This document shows, in pieces, positions 54,501 to 64,000 of a stretch of 64,000 nt of DNA. The notes under the pieces are model-generated. The model was not told the DNA's origin, did no database searches, and saw only the letters and a list, made by a program, of their open reading frames with translations. Each line of letters opens with the position of its first letter. Position 1 is the first letter of the stretch. The position numbers and the translations under genes were made by a program. This DNA comes from Rhynchopus sp. YZ270_cl-10 (Eukaryota; Euglenozoa; Diplonemea; Diplonemida; Diplonemidae), in assembly GCA_964035575.1 (NCBI GenBank), contig OZ037914.1:506176-570175 (forward strand), given 5' to 3'.

Positions 54501-55606
54501 GGTGATTGTCGATACAACAAAAAAAAAAAAACGGAAGGTGATGATGAAAAATAGGTAGTCTTTCCCCTCAAAAAAGAATAGGATAAAATAAAAAAAATTT
54601 TCCCCTGGAATGTGCACTTCTTCTCCTCAACGGATATGCAGTACACCTCCCTTCATCCACCCAAGCCGTGCAACAATGCACCATTATTTCTATCTATGGG
54701 GTTATGTCTCAGTGTTTCTCCCCCCCTCCCCCACCGGTCCACCCCCAAGATGACTTGTCTGAGAACCATCTTAACCAACTTTTCTCTTATTTGCTTTCCC
54801 TTCCAGCACAAAAAAAAAAAAAAAATGTCATGAAATATTGGTTTCACCAAATTTCAATACGATTCAAACAATTTAGAAAATAAACAAAAAGAACAGAAAG
54901 GTAAACGGTGCATTGAGCAGGTAGACTCGCTTAGGTTAGTTGCTTCATAGCGGTAACACACTCTTGGGTGACGTTAGTTTTTTTTTTCTTCTCTCTCTCT
55001 CTCTCTCTTCAACAAAACGTTTGTTCTTTCGTTTTGAGCGATTTATTCTGTCTTTCCAACAAGCATTTGCAGGATGTTCCATTCAGCTGCTTCGCTGAGC
55101 CTTGCAAATACAGGTCCAAAAGTATTGGAGTAGACGACCAACGTTCTTCGCAGGCAAATGTTTTTTCACTTCCTTGCACAACGGCGTCCTCACCACACAT
55201 TTGCGGCTCGCATCTGGTTTTGACAACAAAAAAAGTAATAGTGAAATTCGTGCTGCCAATATTGCCACACCCTGCCCCACCGTTTCTTGCCACTTATTTA
55301 TATATTTTTTTGGTTCATGTGGATGTGTTATAATCAGTATGGGTAACACCCGAGCGGAACACTGCCCACTTTGTGGGTGTGCACCCAGAGGGAGGTCCAC
55401 ATTCAAGCTTCTTTATTCTATCTAGCAGATGTTGTCTTCATTTTTTCTTCTCAACAGCAAAACAAAACAAAAAAATAAAAAAAAAACCACGCGTGAGTCA
55501 TCTTGCAAAGGAAAACGAAAACCAGACAAGAACGAAAAAAAAAAGTACTCCCCCCGTCCCCACTCTTGCGTTCATAACAAGCTTTACCGTATTTTGCATA
55601 TTTACT
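51552..55606. other. intergenic, homopolymer-rich, no gene seen
   Basis: About 4 kb of AT-rich sequence with exceptional homopolymers: C runs of about 17 at 52070-52086 and 53819-53836, T runs above 20 at 52775-52794 and 53460-53487, and A runs at about 53871-53890. I see a hairpin at 52251-52288 but no coding pattern. Short frames on both strands are dominated by Lys/Phe/Pro homopolymer translations. An undetected small RNA gene cannot be excluded. Confidence 0.5.
52251..52288. other. perfect 13-bp hairpin
   Basis: AAGCAGAACGTAC at 52251-52263 and GTACGTTCTGCTT at 52276-52288 pair perfectly around a 12-base loop, in a region without genes. It could be a small-RNA stem, a transcript end or a remnant of an inverted repeat element. 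Confidence 0.55.
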
Positions 55607-55934
55607 GTGATGATAAACATTCACACACAAATCACTCCAATCGTATTGGGCAGTCTTTTTGGCTGTCTCTGTGCCGATGCTTCAACATGCACCACCATCT
55701 GAGTTCCGAAACAAACAAACAAACCAAAACAAAAGTAAAACATCGACCATCGATTGGGTTTGGAGGCATCCGCATTCTGTGATGCACAGCTCCACGCTGG
55801 ATGTTGTCGTAAAGCAAAGCACGCAGGCCTGCCTGCTGCGTTACACATATTCTATGTCGCTCGCGATGCCCTGTGCTGGGCTGCAACCTTCGCGAGTCTC
55901 AACGGCTAAACCATGTGTCACACAGTTCTTCACC
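55607..55934 (+). repeat. dispersed repeat A, copy 1
   Basis: 328 bp from GTGATGATAAACATTCAC to CACAGTTCTTCACC, nearly identical to 57777-58107. Differences lie mainly in a CAAA-type short repeat. It precedes repeat B (55979) and then the secreted-protein gene. Confidence 0.85.
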
Positions 55935-55978
55935 ACAAGACACGAAGAGGTGTTGGTGTGTTGCATTCCTTCAGCGAC

Positions 55979-56061
55979 ATGATGACAACACTTTTACCTG
56001 GCGTATGAGCCCTTTCGGGTGTTGATTATTTATTCCATTCGCAAACCAAGATCTGTTCTGA
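55979..56061 (+). repeat. repeat B, copy 1 (upstream of secreted-protein gene)
   Basis: 83 bp identical to 58821-58903. It lies 261 bp before the start codon of the gene at 56323. A diverged relative (ACCTTTGGCGTACGAGCC...AACCAAGATCTCTGA) is at about 58727-58779. Its repeated position before genes suggests a shared upstream element. Confidence 0.85.
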
Positions 56062-56322
56062 CAGTGCCTGCCAGCTTGCCGTGAGCTTCTCTGTTGTTGT
56101 AAGCCGATTCAGTTCCCCGCTGCGTGTGTTGTGACGCTGACGGGAGTTATATCAGGCAAGAGAGTGGCTGTATTTCCTTTGCTGACACCTACACCATTGC
56201 AGCCACGATAGGTATTATTCCTATGAATTACTCGGAACTGATTTGAAACCACACCACTACACAACACCTCTGCAGATAACACATTTATCCTTCAACAAGA
56301 CACAACCCACCCACACACAACG

Positions 56323-57261
56323 ATGTCGTCACGGATGGCTGTGCTGGCAACAATGGGGCTTGCGCTTGCAACACCGGCACTGTCGCTGAGCGGGTTTGGG
56401 ATGCAGTGCTCTGCGGCGTGTGGGTCGTGCTGCGTGCGTGGGGGTGCGGGGGACAACTGGCTGACACCTGACGCAGACGGGTACTGTGTGGACGGGGCGG
56501 GTGCGAGGCAGTGCCGTCTGGGAAGTGGGCTGTGCCAGGGTGCGGACATGGCGGTGCCGGAGTGTGCGAGTGTGCCGCTTGCGACGATTGCGATGGTGGA
56601 GCCGTTCCCGAACGACCCTGTGGGGAACACGTTCCTGCACGAGGGGATGGAGCTGTGGGACACGGGGCTGGACGCACGCTCGTCGCTGCACGCACTGCCG
56701 CCGTACTACCTGAACGGGTGGACGGCGCTTGTGCCACGTGAGAAGACGGTGCTGGGTGGGACTGAGGTGCGGTACACGTGCCCCGAGGGTCCTGCGGGTG
56801 CGTGCGACGCTGTGGTGTTCATGTACGAGTGCAGCCCGTGTGAGGCGAAGAAGGGTGACGTGCCTGCGACACTGGCAAAGGCTGGGTTTGAGCGGTCGAG
56901 CTGCGGCCCGCACTTCAAGACTGGGAAGGCACACGGACTGGGACACCACATGACGTCGTGGCGGAAGACTGTGCCTGCTGGGGAGACACTGAGCATCGAG
57001 GTGAAGGAGGACGCAGAGTGGGTTGTGTTTGCGCTGAGCCAGGGGTCGAGCCTTGTGTGCCCGATGCTTGAGGTGGACGAGGCCTGTGAGGACCCTGCGC
57101 TGCACGGGTTCTGCCAGTGGAAGCAGGGCACGTGCCACACGAACATGTGTAGGCTGTCGGCGGGGCCGTCCCTCGGGTGTGCGCCTGCGACGTGTGTGGG
57201 GAAGGACTTTGAGTCTGCCACTCCCGACATGGACGCCCCGATGATGACACTTGACAAGTGA
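56323..57261 (+). CDS. secreted Cys-rich protein, function unknown
   Basis: A 312-residue single-exon protein. Residues 1-22 (MSSRMAVLATMGLALATPAL, then SL) form a clear signal peptide, with likely cleavage near ALS-LS. A Cys-rich N-terminal part follows (CSAACGSCCVRGG, later CVDG and CRLGSGLC). The central domain, about residues 120-240, looks beta-rich (YYLNGWTALVPREK, VRYTCPEG, VVFMYECSPCEAKKG, TLSIEVKEDAEWVVFALSQG). A C-terminal Cys cluster (CQWKQGTCHTNMC, CAPATC) ends it. It is presumably an extracellular or surface protein held by disulfides; no family was recognised. Codon use is extremely GC3-rich, as in the neighbouring DJ-1 and transglutaminase genes, which suggests strong expression. 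The leader before the ATG is C/A-rich and nearly free of G. Confidence 0.8.
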   Translation: MSSRMAVLATMGLALATPALSLSGFGMQCSAACGSCCVRGGAGDNWLTPDADGYCVDGAGARQCRLGSGLCQGADMAVPECASVPLATIAMVEPFPNDPVGNTFLHEGMELWDTGLDARSSLHALPPYYLNGWTALVPREKTVLGGTEVRYTCPEGPAGACDAVVFMYECSPCEAKKGDVPATLAKAGFERSSCGPHFKTGKAHGLGHHMTSWRKTVPAGETLSIEVKEDAEWVVFALSQGSSLVCPMLEVDEACEDPALHGFCQWKQGTCHTNMCRLSAGPSLGCAPATCVGKDFESATPDMDAPMMTLDK

Positions 57262-57776
57262 AGTGGTGTGGTGTCAAGTCATGTGTGGACACGTTGTCTT
57301 GTTCTTCTTACTCTGTTTTCAACATCATTTTCCTTTTCACATGTAGCTTTTTGCTTTTTGATTTTTGTTTCTTGCTTCACCGCACAATACGCTTTTGAGG
57401 CGTGTGCAAACGCTGTGCTGCCAGAGCACGCTATTTGCAGGTGAACCTGAACCTGAATATGACTATTGTTATTGTTATTATTGCCTCCTCAGCTTTCGAG
57501 TAGCTGTTTTTGCAAACTGATTCCACGTTTTTCCATGGACCGACCAGTCACGAGGCCTTCGGGAAGTGACTGGACGCATGAAAAGTACAAAACAAAGCAC
57601 CCCTTTCCTTTTCCTCAGTTCCCCATTCGCTGTTCTCTGTCACCGGAAGAAGAGGATGAAACAACAGGATCGGTACTATCTGACGGCCTTGTGTCGGTTG
57701 AATACGAACACCTAACTCGCAAGCTTTCACAACTGCTGATTCAGGTTGCTTTGCCCGAGACGACGTTTGCAGGTCA

Positions 57777-58107
57777 GTGATGATAAACATTCACACACAA
57801 ATCACTCCAATCGTATTGGGCAGTCTTTTTGGCTGTCTCTGTGCCGATGCTTCAACATGCACCACCATCTGAGTTCCGAAACAAACAAACAATCAAAACA
57901 AAGTAAAGTAAAACATCGACCATCGATTGGGTTTGGAGGCATCCGCATTCTGTGATGCACAGCTCCACGCTGGATGTTGTCGTAAAGCAAAGCACGCAGG
58001 CCTGCCTGCTGCGTTACACATATTCTATGTCGCTCGCGATGCCCTGTGCTGGGCTGCAACCTTCGCGAGTCTCAACGGCTAAACCATGTGTCACACAGTT
58101 CTTCACC
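57777..58107 (+). repeat. dispersed repeat A, copy 2
   Basis: 331 bp, nearly identical to copy 1. It shares a further 12 bp upstream (GTTTGCAGGTCA) with copy 3 but not with copy 1. Confidence 0.85.
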
Positions 58108-58373
58108 GTCTGAACATCAACCAGACAGAAACATGATGATATTTGCACATTTTCATTCTTTGTAGGTTGGGACAACTGACTCCCCTTGTGGGACGTGCAG
58201 ATGCTGCATCAGGATAAAAACATTACCACCTGAACACCTCCACACACCACAACACACCACAACACAACACAAAGGCGGTCCTAGCTAGTGGAAGCCACCC
58301 TCGACCTCTGTGGGGCTTTACCACCCGTTCCGATCTTGCCAAGACTGCGAACACACCAGACCTCACAACACAC

Positions 58374-58434
58374 TGCATTGCCTTGGTTCCTTGGCTGGAC
58401 TACTTCGGTGTTCTTCTGAGGCTATCCTCTTTGC
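58374..58434 (+). repeat. repeat C, copy 1
   Basis: 61 bp (TGCATTGCCTTGGTTCCTTG to CTATCCTCTTTGC) matching 60771-60831 with about four differences. Confidence 0.75.
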
Positions 58435-58820
58435 TAGACACATTTCATTCACTTTTCACTCATCTCTTTTTTTGAAAAGCTCCTGTCGTGGGTGAGCCAC
58501 AGGGTTGCAGCTCCGACCTGCCTCGATGCCCCTGGAAGGCTCAATCGCGGGTGCAAGATTTGTATCGTGAGTTGAAGCAGTCAGACATGATGCATTGCAT
58601 GACATGGAGCAGGTCTTATTCCCCATGGCACTTCGCATAGTGTTGGTGGGAGTTCTTGCCGTGCAAGAGTTCAGTTATGTAGTGAGACACACAAGAGAAA
58701 CGTTCCTGATGAAACACATTACCTTTGGCGTACGAGCCTCTGTAAAGCCTGCCTCAAATACAACCAAGATCTCTGAGTCGTGAACACCACGACAAGGCAA
58801 GACAACAACACCTGTGCACT

Positions 58821-58903
58821 ATGATGACAACACTTTTACCTGGCGTATGAGCCCTTTCGGGTGTTGATTATTTATTCCATTCGCAAACCAAGATCTGTTC
58901 TGA
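58821..58903 (+). repeat. repeat B, copy 2 (upstream of DJ-1-family gene)
   Basis: Identical to 55979-56061 over 83 bp. It ends 122 bp before the ATG of the DJ-1-family gene. Regulation by this element is possible but not shown. Confidence 0.85.
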
Positions 58904-59025
58904 TGTGAAGACCACACACACCCAATAAGATAAACAATCAAACAAACAAACAAAACCCCATTCTCGACAACCCGACACAAAAACAGGACCAAGACAAAAC
59001 CTCACCCACCCACACCCACGCAAAG

Positions 59026-59742
59026 ATGACGTCTGTCCTGCTTGTTGTGTCGCAGCACACTGACCTGCCTGCAACAAAGGCGGAGCAGAGCAAAGGGACA
59101 ACACCGCACAAGACAGGGTGGTACCTGCCTGAGGTGGCACACCCGTACTACGCGTTCAAGAGGGCAGGGTTCGAGGTGGTGTTTCTGAGCCCGAAGGGTG
59201 GGGACGCGTTGTGCGACGAGAGCAGCCTGGCTGCGTACGCAGAGGACAAGGAGTCGCAGCAGTTCAAGGCGGACGTGATGGACAAGGAGGGGACAAACCT
59301 GAAGACTGTGTCGCTGGCGGAGCTGCCGAAGCCTGCAGCGGAGTACAGCGCCATCTTCTACGCAGGCGGGCACGGGGTGATGTGGGACTTCCCCGACTGC
59401 GAGGTGCTGAACAAGGCTGCGGCTGCGATCTACGAGAAGGGTGGTGTGGTGTCGGCTGTGTGCCACGGACCTGCAGGACTTGTGAACGTGAAGCTGTCGG
59501 ACGGGACGTACCTTGTGGACGGGAAGCTTGTGACAGGGTTCACAAACACCGAGGAGGACGCTGTGGAGAAGTCGGAGGTCATGCCGTTCATGCTGGAGAC
59601 AGTGCTGAAGGAGCGTGGTGCACGGTTTGTGTCTGTCAAGGACTGGGGTGCACACTCTGCCAGTGACGCTCGTGTTGTCACTGGCCAGAACCCGCAGTCT
59701 GCAGGTGTCTGTGCTGATGCGGTTATCAAGGCACTGCAGTGA
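59026..59742 (+). CDS. DJ-1/PfpI family protein (Hsp31-like glyoxalase/deglycase type)
   Basis: A 238-residue protein of the DJ-1/PfpI superfamily, closest in pattern to the Hsp31 class of bacteria and fungi. Family features: GWYLPEVAHPYYAF with Glu36, SPKGG and a later Asp, AGGHGVMWDF (residues 113-122), and the nucleophile elbow AVCHGPAG with Cys146-His147. The C-terminal GFTNTEEDAVE...MPFMLE segment is also typical. Cys, His and Glu form the usual triad of enzymes that convert methylglyoxal to lactate or act in protein quality control; which of these applies here is not decided by sequence. No signal peptide, so cytosolic. Length matches the family. Single exon, GC3-rich codons and a C/A-rich leader like its neighbours. 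Confidence 0.93.
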   Translation: MTSVLLVVSQHTDLPATKAEQSKGTTPHKTGWYLPEVAHPYYAFKRAGFEVVFLSPKGGDALCDESSLAAYAEDKESQQFKADVMDKEGTNLKTVSLAELPKPAAEYSAIFYAGGHGVMWDFPDCEVLNKAAAAIYEKGGVVSAVCHGPAGLVNVKLSDGTYLVDGKLVTGFTNTEEDAVEKSEVMPFMLETVLKERGARFVSVKDWGAHSASDARVVTGQNPQSAGVCADAVIKALQ

Positions 59743-60468
59743 TGATTCTACTTATTTTTTGTCTTTTCTTCCGTTTGTTTGTTTTGCATTGTGTGCATTG
59801 CTCGTTTGCACCTTTGCTTATGTGTCACAGTTGGTTTGAATGAATAATTCCTGCCACCTTTTATTTGTCTTTGATATTTCTTGACACAAGGTGTTGTTTC
59901 AGCTTTTCAAGTGTTGTGTCTCTTCAGGAGACAATTCATCTTTTAGCTTTTCTATTAATTTGTTTGAAGACTTTGGACGGAACACGTTATGTGTTTTGTT
60001 CTTTGTTTTGCTTTTGTTTCCCTTTTCTTCAATGACTGTTGCAGTTCCGCAAAAACCAGAAAATTGCACATCACAACACAGAGGTGGCATATTCTCGTAT
60101 TTGCGTGTTACTGCACAGTCCCACAACAGAAGACACCTTTTCTGGTCTTCTGCGAGTCTTCCACATTGTGTCACATGTGGAGGTGATGATTTCACAGCAA
60201 GCTAGCACCCGATGATGAGAGCACCCGCACAAATTTAACCGTTCTTGTTGCTTCCTTCGTGTCTGAGACTTGCTTTTTGCTTGCTTTTATATTCTGTTAT
60301 CTTTCTTCATGCCACCTCGACAGGAAAGATCTGCTCTGACTCAAATGAAATATCGCTGTTCCCATGTTTCTTTCCCCTCCTTCCACTATCTCATTGCTCC
60401 ATACACACCGGAAACTCCGCTCGGAGGACCACATTTTCCCACACTTACGCATGCAAATGCTGATTGAA

Positions 60469-60616
60469 GTTTGCAGGTCAGTGATGATAAACATTCACAC
60501 ACAAATCACTCCAATCGTATTGGGCAGTCTTTTTGGCTGTCTCTGTGCCGATGCTTCAACATGCACCACCATCTGAGTTCCGAAACAAGCACCACTAAAC
60601 CATGTGTCACACAGTT
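60469..60616 (+). repeat. dispersed repeat A, copy 3 (internally deleted)
   Basis: It has the first about 110 bp and the last about 22 bp of repeat A (CTAAACCATGTGTCACACAG), with the middle about 200 bp missing. It shares the GTTTGCAGGTCA start with copy 2. Confidence 0.8.
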
Positions 60617-60770
60617 GTATTACCATTGCGCAGTTCAACATTCTTGATCTGAGGCAGGTCAGCATGCTGTGATGCTGTGCAAAGTGGGGTGGTCTGGGGG
60701 TGGGGGAGTTGTTTTGATGGTTAGGGGAAGGGAAGACTTGGTCGGGGTGTCTGACTAACCGGACTGGGAA

Positions 60771-60831
60771 TGCATTGCCTTGGTTCCTTGGCTGAACTCC
60801 TGTGGTGTTCTTCTGAGGCTATCCTCTTTGC
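60771..60831 (+). repeat. repeat C, copy 2
   Basis: 61 bp matching 58374-58434. Repeats A and C occur in the same order at both sites, so an older, larger duplication is likely. Confidence 0.75.
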
Positions 60832-61252
60832 AAGATGTTTCCTGATGATGTGTGCTGAGCGGAGGAGTTGTTAGGAGTGATATGATGTTGGGCAAGACTT
60901 GGGGAGGGGAGGGTGTGTGGAAAGGGTTATGTACACAGGCAAGAGGGAGGAGGGTGGTTGGTGAGAGGAGAAGAGGTGTGAAGTGCGAAGTGACGTTGAT
61001 GCATGCTATGCAATGCGCAGTGTGTGCAGTCCGTCGTGTGGGTGGGGTGGGGTCGGAGGCAGGAGGTACAAGGCAGGAGGTGAGGTACAGGTGTGAGTTG
61101 TTGTGTGGGAAGGGTTGGGGTGGGGCAGGATGTGATGGTGGCATCTCCGTCTTGAGTCTGCCTGCGTTTGCTGCTCTTGGGTTGGGAGGCCTGTTCGGTG
61201 GCAGCCGCGTTGATATGTTGATTTCCTGCACCGAGGGAAGTGCTCAGTGGTA

Positions 61253-61494
61253 TGTGTCTGCTTGGACGTGTTGTGTTGGTGGTGTAGCATGGTCCCTTTG
61301 CTGTTCTGAAGAGTACAGGTGATGATGATTTTGATCATGATTACCGGTTGCAGTTCACAAATGGTATGACCCTCTGCGCGTTTGAGCTCTCACCGTGACT
61401 CTGACCCTCCTCTGCACTGGTTGTGAAGGGAGTGGCAGACACCTGTTTCCTCACACAGAACTTCAGTTCTGGGTGAGATGTTTGGTGATGAGTG
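61253..61494 (+). repeat. repeat D, copy 1
   Basis: 242 bp from TGTGTCTGCTTGGA to GTTTGGTGATGAGTG, nearly identical to 62053-62294 (about 97 percent or better by eye). Confidence 0.85.
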
Positions 61495-62052
61495 AAGGGT
61501 TGGCTCAGCTCATGTCTGGCTTGTACGTACTGGGCAAGCACTCTCGTGTTGGCACCATGACATGATGGGCGGTGGGGTTTTTCCTAGACGGGCGAGCGTC
61601 TTGTTAATGCATGGTTGGTGGGCATGGTTGTACGTGATTGTACTTGGCACGTGGGGTTGGGTGGGACAGGGGGCATTGGTGTGGGTTGATGGTGTGGCTG
61701 CTGTGTGTCCTGGTGGAGTGTACTCCATGAGGTTCACACTCTTGATGTGCCCGCTTCGTTGTCAGCGATGTTGTCAACGAAAATGTGAGAGCACTCGACA
61801 TCCTGGTGTTTCAAGCAGACACCTCGGTCAGGACAGATTGTTGCACAGAGAGAGCTGGTGTTGGGAATTGAGTGTCGGTTTGTGCAGTGTCGATGCGCAT
61901 GATTACGTTCATTGGTATTCTGCACGGACATATCTTCGAGGGTTAATGTGAGTGACTTCACACTGTACCTGGAGAGTGTTCCTTGAGCCATGTCGTGAAG
62001 TTGTTCATATATTGTATGAGGTGAGATCAGGCCTTTGGCGAATTTTTCGGTG

Positions 62053-62294
62053 TGTGTCTGCTTGGAGGTGTTGTGTTGGTGGTGTCGCATGGTCCCTTAG
62101 TTGTTCTGAAGAGTACAGGTGATGATGATTTTGATCATGATTACCGGTTGCAGTTCACAAATGGTACGACCCTCTGCGCGTTTGAGCTCTCACCGTGACT
62201 CTGACCCTCCTTTGCACTGGTTGTGAAGGGAGTGGCAGACACCTGTTTCCTCACACAGAACTTCAGTTCTGGGTGAGATGTTTGGTGACGAGTG
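62053..62294 (+). repeat. repeat D, copy 2
   Basis: 242 bp, a direct copy of 61253-61494 placed exactly 800 bp downstream. The sequences between and around the copies differ. Confidence 0.85.
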
Positions 62295-62746
62295 GTCATG
62301 AGTTGCAGTCATGCGACAGTGTCTTGTTGCTACCTTTTGCTGCTGTCAGGAGGATGGGTGGGCGTGTCTGTTGAGAGGGTGTGCATTGCGAGCTTCGCTT
62401 TGTGGTGAGAGGCTAGTTTGAAAGAAACCTCATCAGTGAAGATGCGTGACTGGGGGGGACACCTGATTTATTTACCACCTTCCGGACGCATTTCATGAAC
62501 TGCATGCACAGTGTCTCCCTGCATACAAGGGTCCGGGAGGCATATGCAGTTCATCGTCACGTTGCGTTGCATTCTGAATGTGAGGTGAAATGCATTCCTG
62601 TAGTGTGCATGAAATGAATTCCTGTCGTGTCCTGGCTCCATTCGTGTTGTAGGGTTTCATCGTCACAGAATTTAAGCATTTGACACACAACACAACACAA
62701 CAGGTCTTATCCACAAATCAAACAAACCAAATAAAACAAAGCAACA

Positions 62747-64000
62747 ATGAGAGTGTCCGCAGTGCTCCTCGCGAGCTGCCTTGCAGTGTCCTCTGTGGAG
62801 GGTGCGTGGACGTGCGACCAGTCGTACTTCAACGCAAAGGACGGGTGCGACTGTGCCTGCGGTGAGTGGGACCCGGACTGCGACGTTGCCGGGCAGACGC
62901 TGTACTGCGCGAGCGGGAGGGACACGGAGAACCGTGTGTGCAACAAGGACACGCTGGTGTGCGAGGCGGAGGCAACCGCCCCTGTCTTCACCTGCAACCA
63001 AGCGTACTACAACGCAAAGGACGGCTGCGACTGCAACTGCGGTGCATGGGACCCCGACTGCGACGTTGCCGGACAGACGCTGTACTGCGACGGGACTGCC
63101 GACACACAGGGGCGTACGTGCAGCGCAACCACCCTGCAGTGCGTGAGTGGGTCCACCCCGCCAACCCCACCCACCCCCGCTGGGTCGCTCTTCACGCTGA
63201 GGAAGACAGAGAACCTGGCTGCACACACGACGGCACAGTTCTACACAACTGCAGGGTACACACCGTCGGACGAGCTGGTGGTGCGCCGTGGGCAGACGTT
63301 TGAGGTGGAGCTGGTCGGGGCGGCGCCTGCGTCGTTCGCAGCGGCACTCGGGGGTGTGGCACTGACGGCGACAGCAACAAGCGCAACGGTGTGGGCTGTG
63401 GCTGTGCCGGCAACTGCTGACGTCGGACGGTTCACCCTGACACTGAACGGAGAGAGCTACGGAACGGTGGCTGTGCTCTTCAACCCGTACAAGGCGGCGG
63501 ACACGCAGACCTACGTGGCAGACGCTGCAGAGCGTGCGGAGTACCTGGAGAACGAGAACGGGCGCTTCTGGTACGGTAACGTGTACTCTGCGTCTCTGGG
63601 ACAGGGTGCAGGGTCGTCTGGATGGGCGTTTGGCCAGTTCGACGTGCTGAACTACGTGATGGAGCTGGTGTCGCGCATGCCGTCGTCTGTGGACAGGTCG
63701 AGCGCCATTGAGGTGTCGCGTGCGATGACGTACCTGCTGAACTCGGGTGTGTCGCAGGGTGTGCTTGCGGGACGCTGGGACGGGAACTACGCCGACGGCA
63801 CGTCCCCGACTGTGTGGACCGGGTCGCGTCAGATCATGAAGCAGTGGAGCGACGGGGGCTACGCGTCTGTGAAGTACGGACAGTGCTGGGTGTTTGCGTG
63901 CCTGCTGACGACGACGATGCGCACCCTGGGAGTTGCGGCACGCCCGATCACGAACTTCCGCAGTGCGCACGAGTCGAAGCCGTTTGACTTCTACATTGAC
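62747..64000 (+). CDS. secreted transglutaminase, animal type (5' part, runs off window)
   Basis: 418 residues are visible, with no stop before the window end. Residues 1-20 are a signal peptide (MRVSAVLLASCLAVSSVEGA). Two tandem Cys-rich repeats follow at about 22-74 and 82-132 (TCNQAYYNAKDGCDCNCGAW, then DPDCDVAGQTLYC), then a Pro/Thr linker. Residues about 150-245 match the transglutaminase N-terminal beta-sandwich (DELVVRRGQTFEVELVG... VAVLFNPY). The catalytic core begins near 262 with YLENENGRFWYGNVY, SGWAFGQFDVLN, GRWDGNYADGTSPTVWTGS and the nucleophile motif YGQCWVFA (Cys380), then ARPITNFRSAHES. The His and Asp of the triad would lie beyond the window. It would cross-link proteins by Gln-Lys bonds outside the cell. 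The ATG at 62747 follows an A/C-rich leader. Confidence 0.93.
   Translation, partial: MRVSAVLLASCLAVSSVEGAWTCDQSYFNAKDGCDCACGEWDPDCDVAGQTLYCASGRDTENRVCNKDTLVCEAEATAPVFTCNQAYYNAKDGCDCNCGAWDPDCDVAGQTLYCDGTADTQGRTCSATTLQCVSGSTPPTPPTPAGSLFTLRKTENLAAHTTAQFYTTAGYTPSDELVVRRGQTFEVELVGAAPASFAAALGGVALTATATSATVWAVAVPATADVGRFTLTLNGESYGTVAVLFNPYKAADTQTYVADAAERAEYLENENGRFWYGNVYSASLGQGAGSSGWAFGQFDVLNYVMELVSRMPSSVDRSSAIEVSRAMTYLLNSGVSQGVLAGRWDGNYADGTSPTVWTGSRQIMKQWSDGGYASVKYGQCWVFACLLTTTMRTLGVAARPITNFRSAHESKPFDFYID

Larger units (their letters stand above)
57262..59025. other. intergenic with repeats A, B and C, no clear gene
   Basis: About 1.8 kb. It begins with a T-rich 3' region and contains repeat A (57777-58107), repeat C (58374-58434), a diverged repeat B (58727-58779) and repeat B (58821-58903). 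The last part is the CAAAC- and CACCC-rich leader of the DJ-1-family gene. A 104-residue frame at 57466-57780 has weak composition and ends at repeat A; I do not call it. Confidence 0.6.
59743..62746. other. intergenic, G/T-skewed, with repeats A, C and D
   Basis: About 3 kb. The first 700 bp are T-rich. From about 60650 to 62450 the plus strand is strongly rich in G and T, with many GGGG runs and GTGTTG words. It holds repeat A copy 3, repeat C copy 2 and both copies of repeat D. Frames on either strand are composition artefacts as far as I can judge. The last 60 bp are the A/C-rich leader of the transglutaminase gene. Confidence 0.55.

Noticed and set aside
56329-57257. Long minus-strand frames opposite the secreted-protein gene
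   Set aside because: Same cause: high GC3 on the coding strand leaves antisense frames open. They have no motifs.
57466-57780. 104-residue frame downstream of the secreted-protein gene
   Set aside because: Mixed composition, no motif, no GC3 bias like its neighbours, and it ends at a dispersed repeat. It might be a relic but cannot be supported.
62672-63970. 432-residue minus-strand frame opposite the transglutaminase
   Set aside because: It is an Arg/His/Val-rich shadow caused by the extreme GC3 of the real gene on the plus strand.

Overview
The window comes from the nuclear genome of a single-celled eukaryote that I cannot name. Several signs point to a eukaryote: spliced genes with GT-AG introns, a huge satellite array, homopolymer-rich spacers, a Polinton with protein-primed polymerase, and an animal-type transglutaminase with a signal peptide. 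Host coding regions are GC-rich and their spacers AT-rich, with long poly-T, poly-A and poly-C runs.

Layout. (1) Positions 1-26742 and 44359-47169 are one satellite array with a strict 38-bp unit, about 777 copies in all. I found no length change anywhere in the register. (2) At 26743-44358 a 17,616-bp Polinton (Maverick) interrupts the array. It has a 6-bp target duplication (TACAAA), near-identical inverted repeats of about 0.5 kb and a full set of core genes, so it looks whole and young. (3) Positions 47170-64000 are host sequence. It holds a four-exon PH-like protein gene, a secreted Cys-rich protein gene, a DJ-1/PfpI (Hsp31-type) gene and the 5' part of a secreted transglutaminase gene. 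A 429-bp palindromic MITE-like element and several families of short dispersed repeats lie in the spacers.

Polinton gene order: fibre-like protein with pyocin-knob-like domains (-), zinc-finger protein (-), protein-primed DNA polymerase B (+), major capsid protein (-), integrase (-), small pVI/pX-like protein (+), adenovirus-type protease (+), zinc-ribbon/phospholipase A2 protein (+), a small protein (-), penton-type minor capsid protein (-), Gly/Lys-rich protein (-), packaging ATPase (+) and a small protein (+). The core genes are intronless and very tightly packed, with ATGA overlaps and gaps of 2-26 bp.

The most unusual part is the accessory segment 40560-43850, between the packaging ATPase and the right inverted repeat. 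It carries two genes with long host-style leaders. The second gene is spliced. Its predicted protein starts with a mitochondrial-type presequence and contains a likely PD-(D/E)XK nuclease-fold core. It is bracketed by two identical 111-bp direct repeats, as a cassette would be. The two accessory genes share a 13-bp leader motif not noticed at the core genes. The first of them is bracketed by an inverted repeat. I regard this cargo module as the best candidate for an undescribed system.
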